A DNA stretch of 36,892 nt from contig JALUKQ010000042.1 in assembly GCA_027056485.1 (NCBI GenBank), positions 1-36,892 on the forward strand. The letters run 5' to 3'. This DNA is from Campylobacteraceae bacterium (GTDB lineage Bacteria; Campylobacterota; Campylobacteria; Campylobacterales; Sulfurovaceae). The notes below the pieces were generated by a model. The model did no database searches, was not told the DNA's origin, and was given only the letters and a program-made list of their open reading frames with translations. Below, in pieces: positions 8,248 to 16,856 of the stretch. How positions within the stretch are numbered: the stretch's first letter is position 1; each line of letters begins with the position of its first letter. A program made the position numbers and the translations under genes.

Positions 8248-9306
8248 CTAATAGTAACATTCAATTTTTTGAATAAATCGATTAGAAGCTTCTTCTGTTA
8301 CAACAATAGGTATACCATCTTGCAAAACAATTTGTTTTAATGTTGAACCATGAGGATGTCTAAATTTATTATTTATTCCTGCTGATATTACAGAGAGTAA
8401 ATTTCCTTTAAAATTTAATTTTTTATTATAATTATGTCTTGAACCATGGTGAGGTATTTGTATTGTACCAATATAGTCAAAATATTTTTGAAATGCATTT
8501 TCAAGTTCATTCCATTTTTCTTTACGTTTAGCATTATAATCTCCCAAATATAAACAACCTGACTCATTGTGGTATCTATAGTAATCATGTCGAATAAAAC
8601 ATTCCAGTTCACAATTATTCTTATAGTTTGTAGAATATCCAGAATATATTACTAATGAATTTGTATTTAAATCTTCTTTCAAGTCTTTATATATTCCAAT
8701 TATTTTATTTTTATGTTTTTCATATTTATCAGTAAAATTATCTATATTAATATCTATTTTATCTAATTCATGTTTTAGCATAATACTTCTTTGATTAAAT
8801 CTAAAATTAAATGGTACATAAATCCATTCACAATCATCATTTATTATAATAGGTTGACCACTTAATATAATATCTCTTGGTTCATTTTTTGGATTATCTC
8901 CGTCTATAGGACGTATAAAAGTAATTTGTATCTCTTTATCTCTAGAATATTCTTGAATAGTTTCTTCAGGATGTAAAGATAATTTTTTAATAAATACAGA
9001 AGCATCACTATTTGCTAAAAATACTTCAATTTTTTCCTCATCATATAAAAAAGGTAACAAAATTCTTTTTACATTATAACTCTGTAATAAATATTCTAAC
9101 CCATTTATATGGTCAGCATGAAAGTGAGAAATACATAATAAATCAACACTTTTTAAGTCACTATGCTTAATTTCATTAATAATTAATTTCTTATCACCAT
9201 AAGAACCACAATCATATACCATTGTAAATTTTGGTCTATAATCTTTATCATAAAACTCTTCTGTATAAAAAGCCCCTTGTCCAACTGAATTAAAAGTTCT
9301 TATCAT
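8248..9306 (-). CDS. Metallo-beta-lactamase-fold hydrolase, ComEC/Rec2-like type
   Basis: 352 aa. The start MIRTFNSVGQGAF is of the VGQG-type found in competence-related MBL proteins. The metal motif is SHFHADH at ~60-66; later metal ligands are plausible in LGDYNAKRK and IPHHGSRHNY, near the C-end. There is no signal peptide, so it acts in the cytoplasm. This class includes nucleases and phosphodiesterases; the substrate here is unknown. The base composition is clearly more AT-rich than its neighbours (many AAT, AAA and ATT codons), suggesting recent acquisition. AAGGAAAATAA precedes ATG. It is the first gene of the operon with hipB and hipA. A ~200-bp AT-rich stretch upstream should carry the promoter, but I cannot fix it. 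Confidence 0.82.
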   Translation of the reverse strand: MIRTFNSVGQGAFYTEEFYDKDYRPKFTMVYDCGSYGDKKLIINEIKHSDLKSVDLLCISHFHADHINGLEYLLQSYNVKRILLPFLYDEEKIEVFLANSDASVFIKKLSLHPEETIQEYSRDKEIQITFIRPIDGDNPKNEPRDIILSGQPIIINDDCEWIYVPFNFRFNQRSIMLKHELDKIDINIDNFTDKYEKHKNKIIGIYKDLKEDLNTNSLVIYSGYSTNYKNNCELECFIRHDYYRYHNESGCLYLGDYNAKRKEKWNELENAFQKYFDYIGTIQIPHHGSRHNYNKKLNFKGNLLSVISAGINNKFRHPHGSTLKQIVLQDGIPIVVTEEASNRFIQKIECYY

Positions 9307-9509
9307 TTATTTTCCTTCGTATAATATAAAACACAACTTTACTTTATCTTTAAAAAAGTATAGCATAATATATTATAAAATACAATTATAAATGTATTAA
9401 TACTGTAGTGTGAAAGTTTTATTTTAAAGTTAAACTATAGTTGTGTTTAAAATAAATAGTATAAAATTTTATATTGAACAATAAAACATTCTCTTCATCA
9501 TGCGTAAAT

Positions 9510-9535
9510 GTCGGAATACGGTGATTCCGACCTAC
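9510..9535 (-). repeat. GTAG REP palindrome
   Basis: On the minus strand, GTAG is followed by a perfect 8-bp stem GTCGGAAT / ATTCCGAC with a 6-base loop. It stands 3' of the broken deformylase gene and before the MBL promoter region. It resembles the REP arms at 359-500, with base changes kept complementary in the stem. Confidence 0.75.
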
Positions 9536-9598
9536 AGTGTTTCCAATATTATTTTATGAGAGGTTTGTTTTGACGGTAAATTCTATTTCCCATCTCCC

Positions 9599-10130
9599 CT
9601 ACTCTGAATAAATAATCTTCCGATACTCCCTCTCCATCACAATATCCAAAGTAGACTCAACCCTATCAATAAATACTTTTCCATTCAGATGGTCAAACTC
9701 ATGCTGAAAGATTCGAGCTAAAAAGCCCTCTAATACCTCTTCAACTACTTCTCCATTTTGTGTAAGGTAACGAACTTCTATCTTTGTTGGACGAGGGACT
9801 TTTCCTCGTACATTTGGCAAAGACAAACACCCCTCCCAATCTTTTTCTACTTCATCTCCATAACTTAAAATCTTAGGGTTTATAATGGCTTTTGGTTGCA
9901 TCTTTGGAGCATTTGGGTAACGCTTGTTTGGTTGTGAAGCCATAATAAAAATGCGTTTAGAGACTCCTATTTGTGGAGAGGCTATCCCCTATGCCTTGTG
10001 TTGCTCTACAGGTTAAAATAAGGTCATCAATAAGCTCTTGTGTCTTCTTGGATTTTACATCTTCAAGCACTGTAGATACTTCTCTAAGTACCTCTGTACC
10101 TAACTGCTTTACATTTTGTACTTTTTTCAT
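9599..10130 (-). pseudogene. def: Peptide deformylase gene broken by a one-base frameshift
   Basis: Peptide deformylase removes formyl groups from nascent proteins. The 5' part (from ATG 10130, MKKVQNVKQLG) reads well to TQGIG and then leaves frame. The 3' part carries the metal motifs EGCLSLP and QHEFDHLNG. Removing one C from the run CCCC at 9986-9989 restores GIGIASPQIGVSKRIFIM, that is motif 1 (GIGLAAPQ-like), and a full protein of ~176 aa. It is therefore either a real frameshift or a homopolymer sequencing error. An essential housekeeping def copy is expected elsewhere. ATG overlaps the stop of the phosphatase gene upstream (TAATG). Confidence 0.85.
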
Positions 10131-10846
10131 TATATTTTTCCACACTCAAAAACCTCTTGCGTCTCCACACAATAAGCACTTAACATTCCACTATCTTTTC
10201 GTCCACACCCTGTATCTAAATTTACAAAATTTTGACCTATGACCACACTTGGTACATTGGTATGACCGTAGATATTAAAAATGGGGCTATCAGCAGAGGG
10301 TCGTCTGCGATTGGTCATAATGTAGAACTCAAAGTGTTTGTAGTTTATCTTTTCCAAATCCCAAAAGTCACCAATACTTGCATGGCTAATAACAATAGGT
10401 AGAGCAGGATTATGAGGATTGTCCATTTTGATGTAGAGTGGCAGACGCTTCATCCACTCTATGTCCTCTTGAAGTTAGGCTATGCCCTCCATATTTTTCA
10501 CAAACGCATAAACATCCTCTTGTTTTTCTAGCAAACCATAAGAGAGTAACGTCTCAAGGCCTCCTGAAAAAACCCAAGTGTTGGTCATGCTTACCTCTTC
10601 ATCAGCTAAAAGTTTATCTATAAGTTTTTGTCCATCTTCTATCATAAATTGCTCATGATTTCCTCGAACTACGGTATGGTTATGCTTTCGTATATAAGCA
10701 ATAATCTCACGACTCTGTAAGCCTCTATCTATAAGGTCACCTACAAAGATGAGTTCTACATCTTTTGGGAGTTTTTCTACTAGAGCCAAAAGTGTTTGAT
10801 ACTCTCCGTGGATGTCTTCTATGATGTAGTGCTTTTTCTCTTTCAT
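10130..10846 (-). pseudogene. PPP-family metallophosphatase with an in-frame stop codon
   Basis: The frame starts at ATG 10846 (AGGAG site) and has EDIHG, GDLIDRG, GNHE, then stops at TAA 10475-10477. The same frame continues with LQEDIEWMKRLP, SHASIG, NIYGHT and LDTGCG to 10130. At the stop position both paralogues (11097-11843 and 13185-13892) have Gln, so a single CAA to TAA change explains it. The first motif has also lost its leading Gly (ED for GD). With the frameshifted def directly downstream, this operon end appears to be decaying. Stop-codon read-through is possible but unsupported. A longer reading from 10948 would translate the structured repeat and is unlikely. Confidence 0.85.
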
Positions 10847-10903
10847 TCTCTTCTCCTTATATATTATTAAACCAAATAAATTATCATAAAAAATAATCCA
10901 TAT

Positions 10904-11065
10904 TAACACCGTAAAATAGGCTTCTAAGCCTGCACAATCAAGACACAAATTACTACTATAATTTCCACATGAGAGATATTTTTTTTCTTCCTATTTTTAG
11001 TATCTCTTCATAAAAGTTTCTACTTCATATGTTATTTCCCACAGCCGATTAGGCAAAGTAGAAAC
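10904..11065 (-). repeat. Structured intergenic repeat, copy 2
   Basis: Same element and orientation as 677-851. It begins ~30 bp after the stop of the intact phosphatase at 11097 and ends before the broken phosphatase gene. The outer stem is a perfect 11 bp (AGTTTCTACTT / AAGTAGAAACT) enclosing TTGCCTAATCGGCTGTGG-type sequence or its equivalent. A GAGATA/TATCTC stem follows, then the hairpin AGGCTT-AG-AAGCCT before TTTTA. The last hairpin is longer than in copy 1 although the primary sequence differs. Confidence 0.72.
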
Positions 11066-11096
11066 TAATATTTTCACTTATTTCCAAAGGTATACT

Positions 11097-11843
11097 CTAC
11101 CATACTTTCTCAGCTTCAAGAACCTCACCACTCTCAACAGAATAAGCACTCAACTTTCCATAACCTTTAATATGAGCAAAACAGCACCCTGTATCAACAA
11201 TAGCATACGATTCAGTGACTTTTACTTCATTCTTTTGTGGGGTATGCCCATAGATATTAAAAATATCAGCCTCTTCATTCACTTCTCTCTCTCGATTCCA
11301 CATTACACCATAATCAAACTCATCTTTTTGACTTTTATCGTATCTTAAATGCCAAAGATGAGAGATATTACTATGAGAGACCACTACATTTTTACTTGAA
11401 TGGTGTTTCGCATTAAGCTCAATATAGATAGGTAACTCACGCATCCACAAAGCATCTTCTCTTAACTGATTTATTCCCTCTCTATTGTCATGATTAAACT
11501 CATAATTTCCATTGTCATCAAGTGTAACTAAACCATACGAAAGATAGGTTGCCATGCGACTACTCTCTTTTATACAGCGTGGATTTAACGATGAGAGTTC
11601 TCTTTTATGTTCTAAAAACTCTATAAAAGGTTCAGCACATTTACTTACTGTATTTTCATGGTTACCTTTAACTACTTGGTAGCCTCTTTTACGAACCAGT
11701 GCAACTACTTCTTTGGTTTGCAATCCCCTATCTACTATGTCTCCTGCAAAAATAATCTCTGAATCTTTGGGGATTTTTTTAAGTAGTGCTAGTAGGGTTT
11801 TATACTCTCCGTGAACATCGCCTATAACATAATGCTTTTTCAT
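11097..11843 (-). CDS. PPP-family metallophosphatase, intact paralogue
   Basis: 248 aa. The diagnostic motifs are present in order: GDVHG (8-12), GDIVDRG (34-40), GNHE (60-63), then SHSNISH and NIYGHTP. These bind the two metals. The family includes phage-lambda-type Ser/Thr phosphatase, PrpE and ApaH, which hydrolyse phosphoproteins or dinucleoside tetraphosphates. The neighbours (HIT, MazG) favour a nucleotide substrate, but sequence alone cannot decide. It starts 2 bp after the HIT stop with a weak ribosome site, so it is probably coupled. It is the only one of three local paralogues with all motif residues and an unbroken frame. Confidence 0.88.
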   Translation of the reverse strand: MKKHYVIGDVHGEYKTLLALLKKIPKDSEIIFAGDIVDRGLQTKEVVALVRKRGYQVVKGNHENTVSKCAEPFIEFLEHKRELSSLNPRCIKESSRMATYLSYGLVTLDDNGNYEFNHDNREGINQLREDALWMRELPIYIELNAKHHSSKNVVVSHSNISHLWHLRYDKSQKDEFDYGVMWNREREVNEEADIFNIYGHTPQKNEVKVTESYAIVDTGCCFAHIKGYGKLSAYSVESGEVLEAEKVW

Positions 11844-11845
11844 AA

Positions 11846-12244
11846 TTATTCTTTTACTAACTTCTTCATCTCATCTACAAATGCTTCTCGCTCTTCCAAG
11901 CTCCAAAAGACATCACGATGAGGGTCAAGTTCTGATTGATGAAACAGAGGTGTCAGATGAATATGCACATGAGGAACAGAAAAACCCTCAACCCCAATGC
12001 CTATTCTTTTTGCCTTTGTCAACTCCTTTAATAGCTGGGCTAACAACTTAGCAACACTCCATAGCTTATGATAAATCTCATCGTCCAAGTCAAATATATG
12101 GTCAACTTGAACTTTAGGGACAACTAAAATATGCCCTTTATTCATAAAGTCTGCCTTTGGTAAAAATGAGATAACCTCCTCATCTTCCCAAACAATATAA
12201 GCAGGTAACTCTCTATCTACTATTTTACTAAATACTGTTTTCAT
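11846..12244 (-). CDS. HIT-family hydrolase
   Basis: 132 aa, normal for HIT proteins. The histidine triad HVHIH is at 92-96 followed by LTP. The N-terminal FSKIVDRELPAYIVWEDEEV is typical of HinT/Ap4A-hydrolase-like members. It should split nucleoside phosphoramidates, adenylated amino acids or Ap4A using the middle histidine as nucleophile. It overlaps the MazG gene by 17 bp and is followed after 2 bp by the phosphatase, so the products should be made together. Confidence 0.92.
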   Translation of the reverse strand: MKTVFSKIVDRELPAYIVWEDEEVISFLPKADFMNKGHILVVPKVQVDHIFDLDDEIYHKLWSVAKLLAQLLKELTKAKRIGIGVEGFSVPHVHIHLTPLFHQSELDPHRDVFWSLEEREAFVDEMKKLVKE

Positions 12245-12611
12245 ATCTTTCTCTCTCTAGCACCTTTTTTTGCTTATATTTCACCTCTTTCCAAATAGCA
12301 TGGTCTCTTTCATCACCTTGTAAAGCTAAAATTCTCTCCTCATACTTCTTCAGACCTCTCTGTAAAATCGCTTCATGAGAAGTGACATACCCTTTATCTT
12401 TTAACTTCTCTACAATGGTTAACCAACCCCATAAAATGTCGCTTAGTTCATCTTCTAAATGAGCTACATTATTGGGGCGTATCTCCTCTTTTACCTCTTG
12501 GACTTCTTCAACAATGGCATTGAGGAGCCACTCGCTGTCCATGTATTTGGCTTCGCCTCTTTTTAGGTCTATGTGGTGTTTATAGCCTACCAGTTCTATT
12601 AGTTTATTCAT
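12228..12611 (-). CDS. MazG-like nucleoside triphosphate pyrophosphohydrolase
   Basis: 127 aa. The all-alpha NTP-PPase signature is visible: EEVQE at 35-39 and EDELSD at 53-58, the ExxE...ExxD pattern that binds magnesium. A basic C-terminal tail follows. This family hydrolyses (d)NTPs, often non-canonical ones, to monophosphate and pyrophosphate. Its ATG overlaps the TGA of the acetyltransferase by 4 bp (ATGA), and its own end overlaps the HIT gene, so translation is coupled in both directions. Confidence 0.85.
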   Translation of the reverse strand: MNKLIELVGYKHHIDLKRGEAKYMDSEWLLNAIVEEVQEVKEEIRPNNVAHLEDELSDILWGWLTIVEKLKDKGYVTSHEAILQRGLKKYEERILALQGDERDHAIWKEVKYKQKKVLERERYENSI

Positions 12612-13156
12612 TTTTTATTCTTCCATTCATCTTTTAACACACTATAGAGATTATAATCTCCCAAAACCCCACTAACCAAATAGTATTTTCTCAACACTCC
12701 CTCTTTAGTAAACCCCAAACGCTCTGCAACATTACAACTTGAAGGATTTGTAACATCACAACAAATAGCTACTCTCTCTAAACCATACTCATTAAATCCA
12801 ATATTAACAAGCTCTCTAACAGCTCTTGTCATAATGCCTTTACCGTTGTGTGCTTCATCTAACCAATAGGCTATCTCTGTTCTTTTATTAGAAAGATTCA
12901 GATTCATAAAGTCTAACACTCCTACTACCTGCTCTTTATAGACAATGGTTAAGTGCAGAGTTTTATCTTTTGCAAAAAGCTCTAAACGGCTCTTAATATA
13001 CTCTAATGTATCTTCAACCTCTTTTGTCTCATCGACCCATGGAAATCTCTCTCCAAAAAAGTCTCGGTTTCTATCTATAATCTCAAAAAGAGATTGAGCA
13101 TGTTTTGGCATAGTTAGCTCTAATCTTAACTCATTATCTATTTCTCTGTAAAACAT
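12608..13156 (-). CDS. GNAT acetyltransferase, RimJ/RimL type
   Basis: 182 aa, the size of RimL/YdaF proteins. The acetyl-CoA pyrophosphate-binding loop is in YWLDEAHNGKGIMTRAVREL, then CDVTNPSSCNVAERLGF and the EGVLRKYY motif near the end, all standard for this subfamily, which acetylates N-terminal amino groups or small amines. The substrate is unknown. The gene follows the third phosphatase by 28 bp. Beside nucleotide hydrolases it may act on a modified or toxic aminoacyl compound, which is speculation. Confidence 0.88.
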   Translation of the reverse strand: MFYREIDNELRLELTMPKHAQSLFEIIDRNRDFFGERFPWVDETKEVEDTLEYIKSRLELFAKDKTLHLTIVYKEQVVGVLDFMNLNLSNKRTEIAYWLDEAHNGKGIMTRAVRELVNIGFNEYGLERVAICCDVTNPSSCNVAERLGFTKEGVLRKYYLVSGVLGDYNLYSVLKDEWKNKK

Positions 13157-13184
13157 TTTTATCCTTTTTTATCTAAATAATCTA

Positions 13185-13892
13185 CTAAACGCATCCCACA
13201 GAAACAATCTCTTTTGTCTCCACACAATACGCACTCAACTTTCTATCTTTCCCTCGTCCACAACCTGTATCTAGGCTCACAAAGTTCTTTTCAATTAAGA
13301 CTTCATCTTTTGGAACATGCCCATAAATATTAAAGATAGGAGCAGAAGATGAAGGATTATTTCGGTTATTCATAGCATGAAAAGCAAAATAGTCTGGATG
13401 GCTATCTTTAAAAAGCCAATATTTATCTACTGGTGCATGAGTGACGACTACAGGGAGTGAGTACCCTTTTAACTGTCCAAATTCAAAATAGACAGGTAGT
13501 TGTTCTATCCACTCCATATCTTCTTTCATTTGGTCTATACTCTCTTGATTTATGGTAATTTTATTAGAACCTCTTTTTAAAAATCCATAAGAGCGTAATG
13601 TACTAGAGAGATGAGTATATGCCCAGATAAGACTGCTATTATTTATCTTATTTTGAACTCCTTCTAAAAAATTAGAGCCAAATTTTAGAAGATACTCTTC
13701 ATGATTTCCTTTTATACAACAAAAAGCGTTGTTCCTAACAAAATCAATAACATCCTTACTTTGTGAGCCTCTATTAATTAAATCTCCTACAAAAATAAGC
13801 CGTGTATCTTTGGGAAGTTTCTCTACTAATGCCAAAAGTGTTTGGTACTCTCCATGAACATCACCTATGATGTAATGCTTTTGTTCTTTCAT
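13185..13892 (-). CDS. PPP-family metallophosphatase with Asp-to-Asn change
   Basis: 235 aa, starting after an excellent site (AAGGAGGTAGC). Motifs: GDVHG, GDLINRG, GNHE, THAPVD, NIYGHVP, LDTGCG. In the second motif the usual DRG is NRG (codon AAT). In lambda phosphatase and PP1 this Asp pairs with the GNHE histidine in catalysis, so activity may be weak or altered. It heads the operon with GNAT, MazG, HIT and the intact phosphatase. The 213 bp upstream (13893-14105) contains no gene; it is purine-rich, holds the neighbour's terminator and probably the promoter, which I cannot place exactly. Confidence 0.87.
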   Translation of the reverse strand: MKEQKHYIIGDVHGEYQTLLALVEKLPKDTRLIFVGDLINRGSQSKDVIDFVRNNAFCCIKGNHEEYLLKFGSNFLEGVQNKINNSSLIWAYTHLSSTLRSYGFLKRGSNKITINQESIDQMKEDMEWIEQLPVYFEFGQLKGYSLPVVVTHAPVDKYWLFKDSHPDYFAFHAMNNRNNPSSSAPIFNIYGHVPKDEVLIEKNFVSLDTGCGRGKDRKLSAYCVETKEIVSVGCV

Positions 13893-14063
13893 GCTACCTC
13901 CTTTTGTATTTTTTCTTTTTCATATTTAATAAGTTAGAAGTCTACTCTAAAAAAAATTATTATAAATAAAGAAATTTTCTACCAAAAATCACTATTTATA
14001 AGTTTTAAATGGAAATTAAGTGTAAATTTGGGAGAAAAATTGAGAGAGAAAGAGGAATTTTTA

Positions 14064-14087
14064 GAAAAAAAGAGGAAATATTTCTCT
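14064..14087 (-). terminator. Rho-independent terminator of the TPR-AAA gene
   Basis: On the minus strand AGAGAAATATTTCCTCT forms a seven-pair stem (one G-U) followed at once by seven T. It lies ~20 bp after the stop codon at 14106. Confidence 0.7.
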
Positions 14088-14105
14088 TTTATCTAAAATA
14101 AGTAG

Positions 14106-16856
14106 TTAATTTTTTATAATAGCCAACCACCCCTTTACCTCTTCATTCAACTTAACCTCATACTCCCCTTTTAAAACATACTCTCTAAAGAGAGGCAATC
14201 TGTAAAAATAAGCTCCCTCATCATTCACATCAAGAGTATAGCTTACTTTGAGTCTGTCTAACCCTCTTTCTAGTTCAACTATGTCTACCTCTAAACCATG
14301 CGTTTGTAAAGTAGCTATCAACTCTTTTAGTCTAAACACCCCTTGTTTTACTGTTGCATAGACGATGATTCTGTCTAGTCTGTTGGCTTTTGGCTCATCG
14401 GGGGTTAGCTCTCTCCATGCTTCAAAAAGCTCATAGACATTTTTCTCTTTTATCGCTTTTGTGGCATCTTCTAACTTTATGACTTTTTTGGTTTTACCTA
14501 AACTTTTGATGATATTATTACAGATAATCGCTATGAGATTTGCTCTTTGTCCTGTTCTTTTGACTATCTCATCTACTACGGCATCTTCTACCTTTAAGCC
14601 CAACTGCCCCATGGGTTTGACTATCATCTCCACACACGCCTCATGCTCCAAAGCACCTAGCTCTATGGTCTCTCCAAAGTTCTTTAACGGTGACTGATAA
14701 TCCAATACAGTATGTTGGTAAATCTCCCAAAAACCTGCTAGTATAAAGTTACATCGTCCCTCTTCGCTTAGTTTTCTAAAGGCATTTAAAACCTCATAGT
14801 TGTTCTTTTTTTCACCAACCACAAACCTGTCTGCTTCATCTATCAGAAAGATATATCTCTGCTCTGCTTGAAGTATGTGTGCCACCACTTCGTCTAAACT
14901 TTTTAGTTTCATCTTCAAAGCTTTGGCGATTCCTCGCACCAAACTTCCTTCATTGAGCGAAATATAGTAGGCTTTTTCGTTACTCTTTTGGTACTCTCGC
15001 TCTATCGCTTTGAGCAACGACGACTTCCCAATCTGCCGTGAACCGATGATGATGTAGTTACTGTTGTCTCGCCCCAAAATGTGGCTAACTATCTCACCAC
15101 GCCCAAAGAACATAGACGACTTCACCCCACCACCCAACTGATAAGGTGAAATCTGTGTCAAAGAGAGTTGCTTTGCAAAGTTGTCTGCCAACACCTTAGC
15201 CCCATCGACGCTAAGGAGTATCTTTGTTATCTCTTTAGGCTGAACAATCACAAAATTCTCATAGCCCTCTTTTTGTGAGTAAAGCTCTGTTTGTTGTTCA
15301 CTGTCGTTGCTCAAAATAAATATTTTATGTGTTCGGTACTGAGGAATGCATTTTATATCTTCCATCATGTCATCTACACGCTCTTTGTCACTCATAAAAA
15401 GTATAAACTGTTTGACATTCAGAGGAAAGTCATCGTTTAAAACCATCATATAACTCTGTTCATTTAGTTTGGTAGCTGTGGCAAATATTCGCTTGGCAAA
15501 ATAGTCTGCTTTTCTCTCATGTGCTAAGTTTTCAAAGGCTATGGTGTTGTTGTAGCGTTCTTGGCTTATGAAGTTTTGTGACAATATATTTTCAAATCGG
15601 TCTACTTTGCTTAGTCGCTCTTTTGCTTCTTTTAGTTGTTCTATGTTTAAGGTTAGTAGCTCTTTTGGGGTTTGGGATAGGGTTACTACTAGTGGGTTTT
15701 TATAGCGTTTGTAGTAAAGTATTAATGCTAGCAAAGAGAGTACCATAAAAGCCCAAATATATAAACCAACACCACCCTCTAACTCTTCTATCTGTAACAA
15801 TAGCCCTTTACTTAAAGAGTTTTGAGGAAGTGTAGCAAGAATATTTTTTGCTCTCTCTAACTCATCTGTATCTAAATCAAACTCTTCCACTCCTTTTATA
15901 ATTATACGCACATAATTTAAACCATAAGTTTTTTTGTCTTTTTTAAACAACCCACTGTAGTAATCTAAAGCTTTGGTGTATATCTCTTTTGCTTTTGGGG
16001 GGTTGTTGTTCTCTTGATGTGTTTTGATAATATTCTCAATGTCAGTTAGAACATTATCACTATAAGTAGAATTTATTTGAGCTATTTTTTTATGTAGAAG
16101 TAATGCTCTCATATAGTAATCTATCGCCTTTTGATACTCTTGTTTATCACGATAAGAAGAACCTAATCCATTAAAAGCATAGGCTAAATCGTCACGAGTA
16201 GTTACTGTATCGGAGTGATTCTCTCCTACTGTATCTAGTCTTATCTTTAAAGCTTTATTATAAAATTCTATCGCTTTTTTATACTCTTCTATTTGATTAT
16301 AGATAAAACCAATATCATTATAGTTTGTCACTATATAAGGGTGATTCTCTTTTAAGGTAGCTAACATTATCTTTAAAGATTTTTTATAATATTCTATCGC
16401 TTTGTCATTTTCTCCTTTCTTTTGCAATTGAAAACCTATAAAATTATAAAAAATCGCTGTATCAGGATGGTTCTCTCCTACAGTGGCTAAAGATATCTTT
16501 AAAGCTTTATTATAAAATTCTATTGCTTTGTCACTCTCTCCCTTGATGCTCCATACCATAGCAATATTATTATAACTCAGCTCCGTAGCAATATGGTTCT
16601 CTCCTAAGGTGGCTAGATTTATCTTTAAAGCTTCCTCAAAAGGTTCTAAAGCTTTATCATATTTACCCTCTTTATAATATGTTTCACCAATACTATTATA
16701 TTTATCTGCTCTAGCTGTAGCGTTATCCTCTTTTGATGAAATATTTTCAGCAAGTAGTAAAGAGTGAAATGAGAATAGTGTGAAGATAATAAATAACATT
16801 CGTAGGGTGTTGTGCCTCACAACACCGTCTAATGGAGATTTGGTTTTTTTGTACAT
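14106..16856 (-). CDS. Membrane-anchored TPR-AAA ATPase (STAND-like)
   Basis: About 916 aa from ATG 16856. An N-terminal hydrophobic segment (MLFIIFTLFSFHSLLLA) acts as signal or anchor. About five 42-residue TPRs of kinesin-light-chain type follow (repeats of GENHxDT and AIEFYNKALKI), then one helix near residues 362-382 (IWAFMVLSLLALILYY). Next come a ~200-residue region, and the ATPase with Walker A GSRQIGKSSL (~600), Walker B YIFLIDEADRF and a C-terminal winged-helix region. By topology the TPRs would face the periplasm and the ATPase the cytoplasm: a sensor-to-ATPase layout. The start is uncertain: 16856 and a reading to 16958 both lie in a REPIN repeat, and ATG 16799 has no ribosome site. 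The gene follows the RelE toxin. Confidence 0.82.
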   Translation of the reverse strand: MYKKTKSPLDGVVRHNTLRMLFIIFTLFSFHSLLLAENISSKEDNATARADKYNSIGETYYKEGKYDKALEPFEEALKINLATLGENHIATELSYNNIAMVWSIKGESDKAIEFYNKALKISLATVGENHPDTAIFYNFIGFQLQKKGENDKAIEYYKKSLKIMLATLKENHPYIVTNYNDIGFIYNQIEEYKKAIEFYNKALKIRLDTVGENHSDTVTTRDDLAYAFNGLGSSYRDKQEYQKAIDYYMRALLLHKKIAQINSTYSDNVLTDIENIIKTHQENNNPPKAKEIYTKALDYYSGLFKKDKKTYGLNYVRIIIKGVEEFDLDTDELERAKNILATLPQNSLSKGLLLQIEELEGGVGLYIWAFMVLSLLALILYYKRYKNPLVVTLSQTPKELLTLNIEQLKEAKERLSKVDRFENILSQNFISQERYNNTIAFENLAHERKADYFAKRIFATATKLNEQSYMMVLNDDFPLNVKQFILFMSDKERVDDMMEDIKCIPQYRTHKIFILSNDSEQQTELYSQKEGYENFVIVQPKEITKILLSVDGAKVLADNFAKQLSLTQISPYQLGGGVKSSMFFGRGEIVSHILGRDNSNYIIIGSRQIGKSSLLKAIEREYQKSNEKAYYISLNEGSLVRGIAKALKMKLKSLDEVVAHILQAEQRYIFLIDEADRFVVGEKKNNYEVLNAFRKLSEEGRCNFILAGFWEIYQHTVLDYQSPLKNFGETIELGALEHEACVEMIVKPMGQLGLKVEDAVVDEIVKRTGQRANLIAIICNNIIKSLGKTKKVIKLEDATKAIKEKNVYELFEAWRELTPDEPKANRLDRIIVYATVKQGVFRLKELIATLQTHGLEVDIVELERGLDRLKVSYTLDVNDEGAYFYRLPLFREYVLKGEYEVKLNEEVKGWLAIIKN

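Noticed and set aside
10847-10948. Extension of the broken phosphatase to 10948
   Set aside because: It translates the structured repeat; ATG 10846 has AGGAG in front and matches the paralogues' starts.
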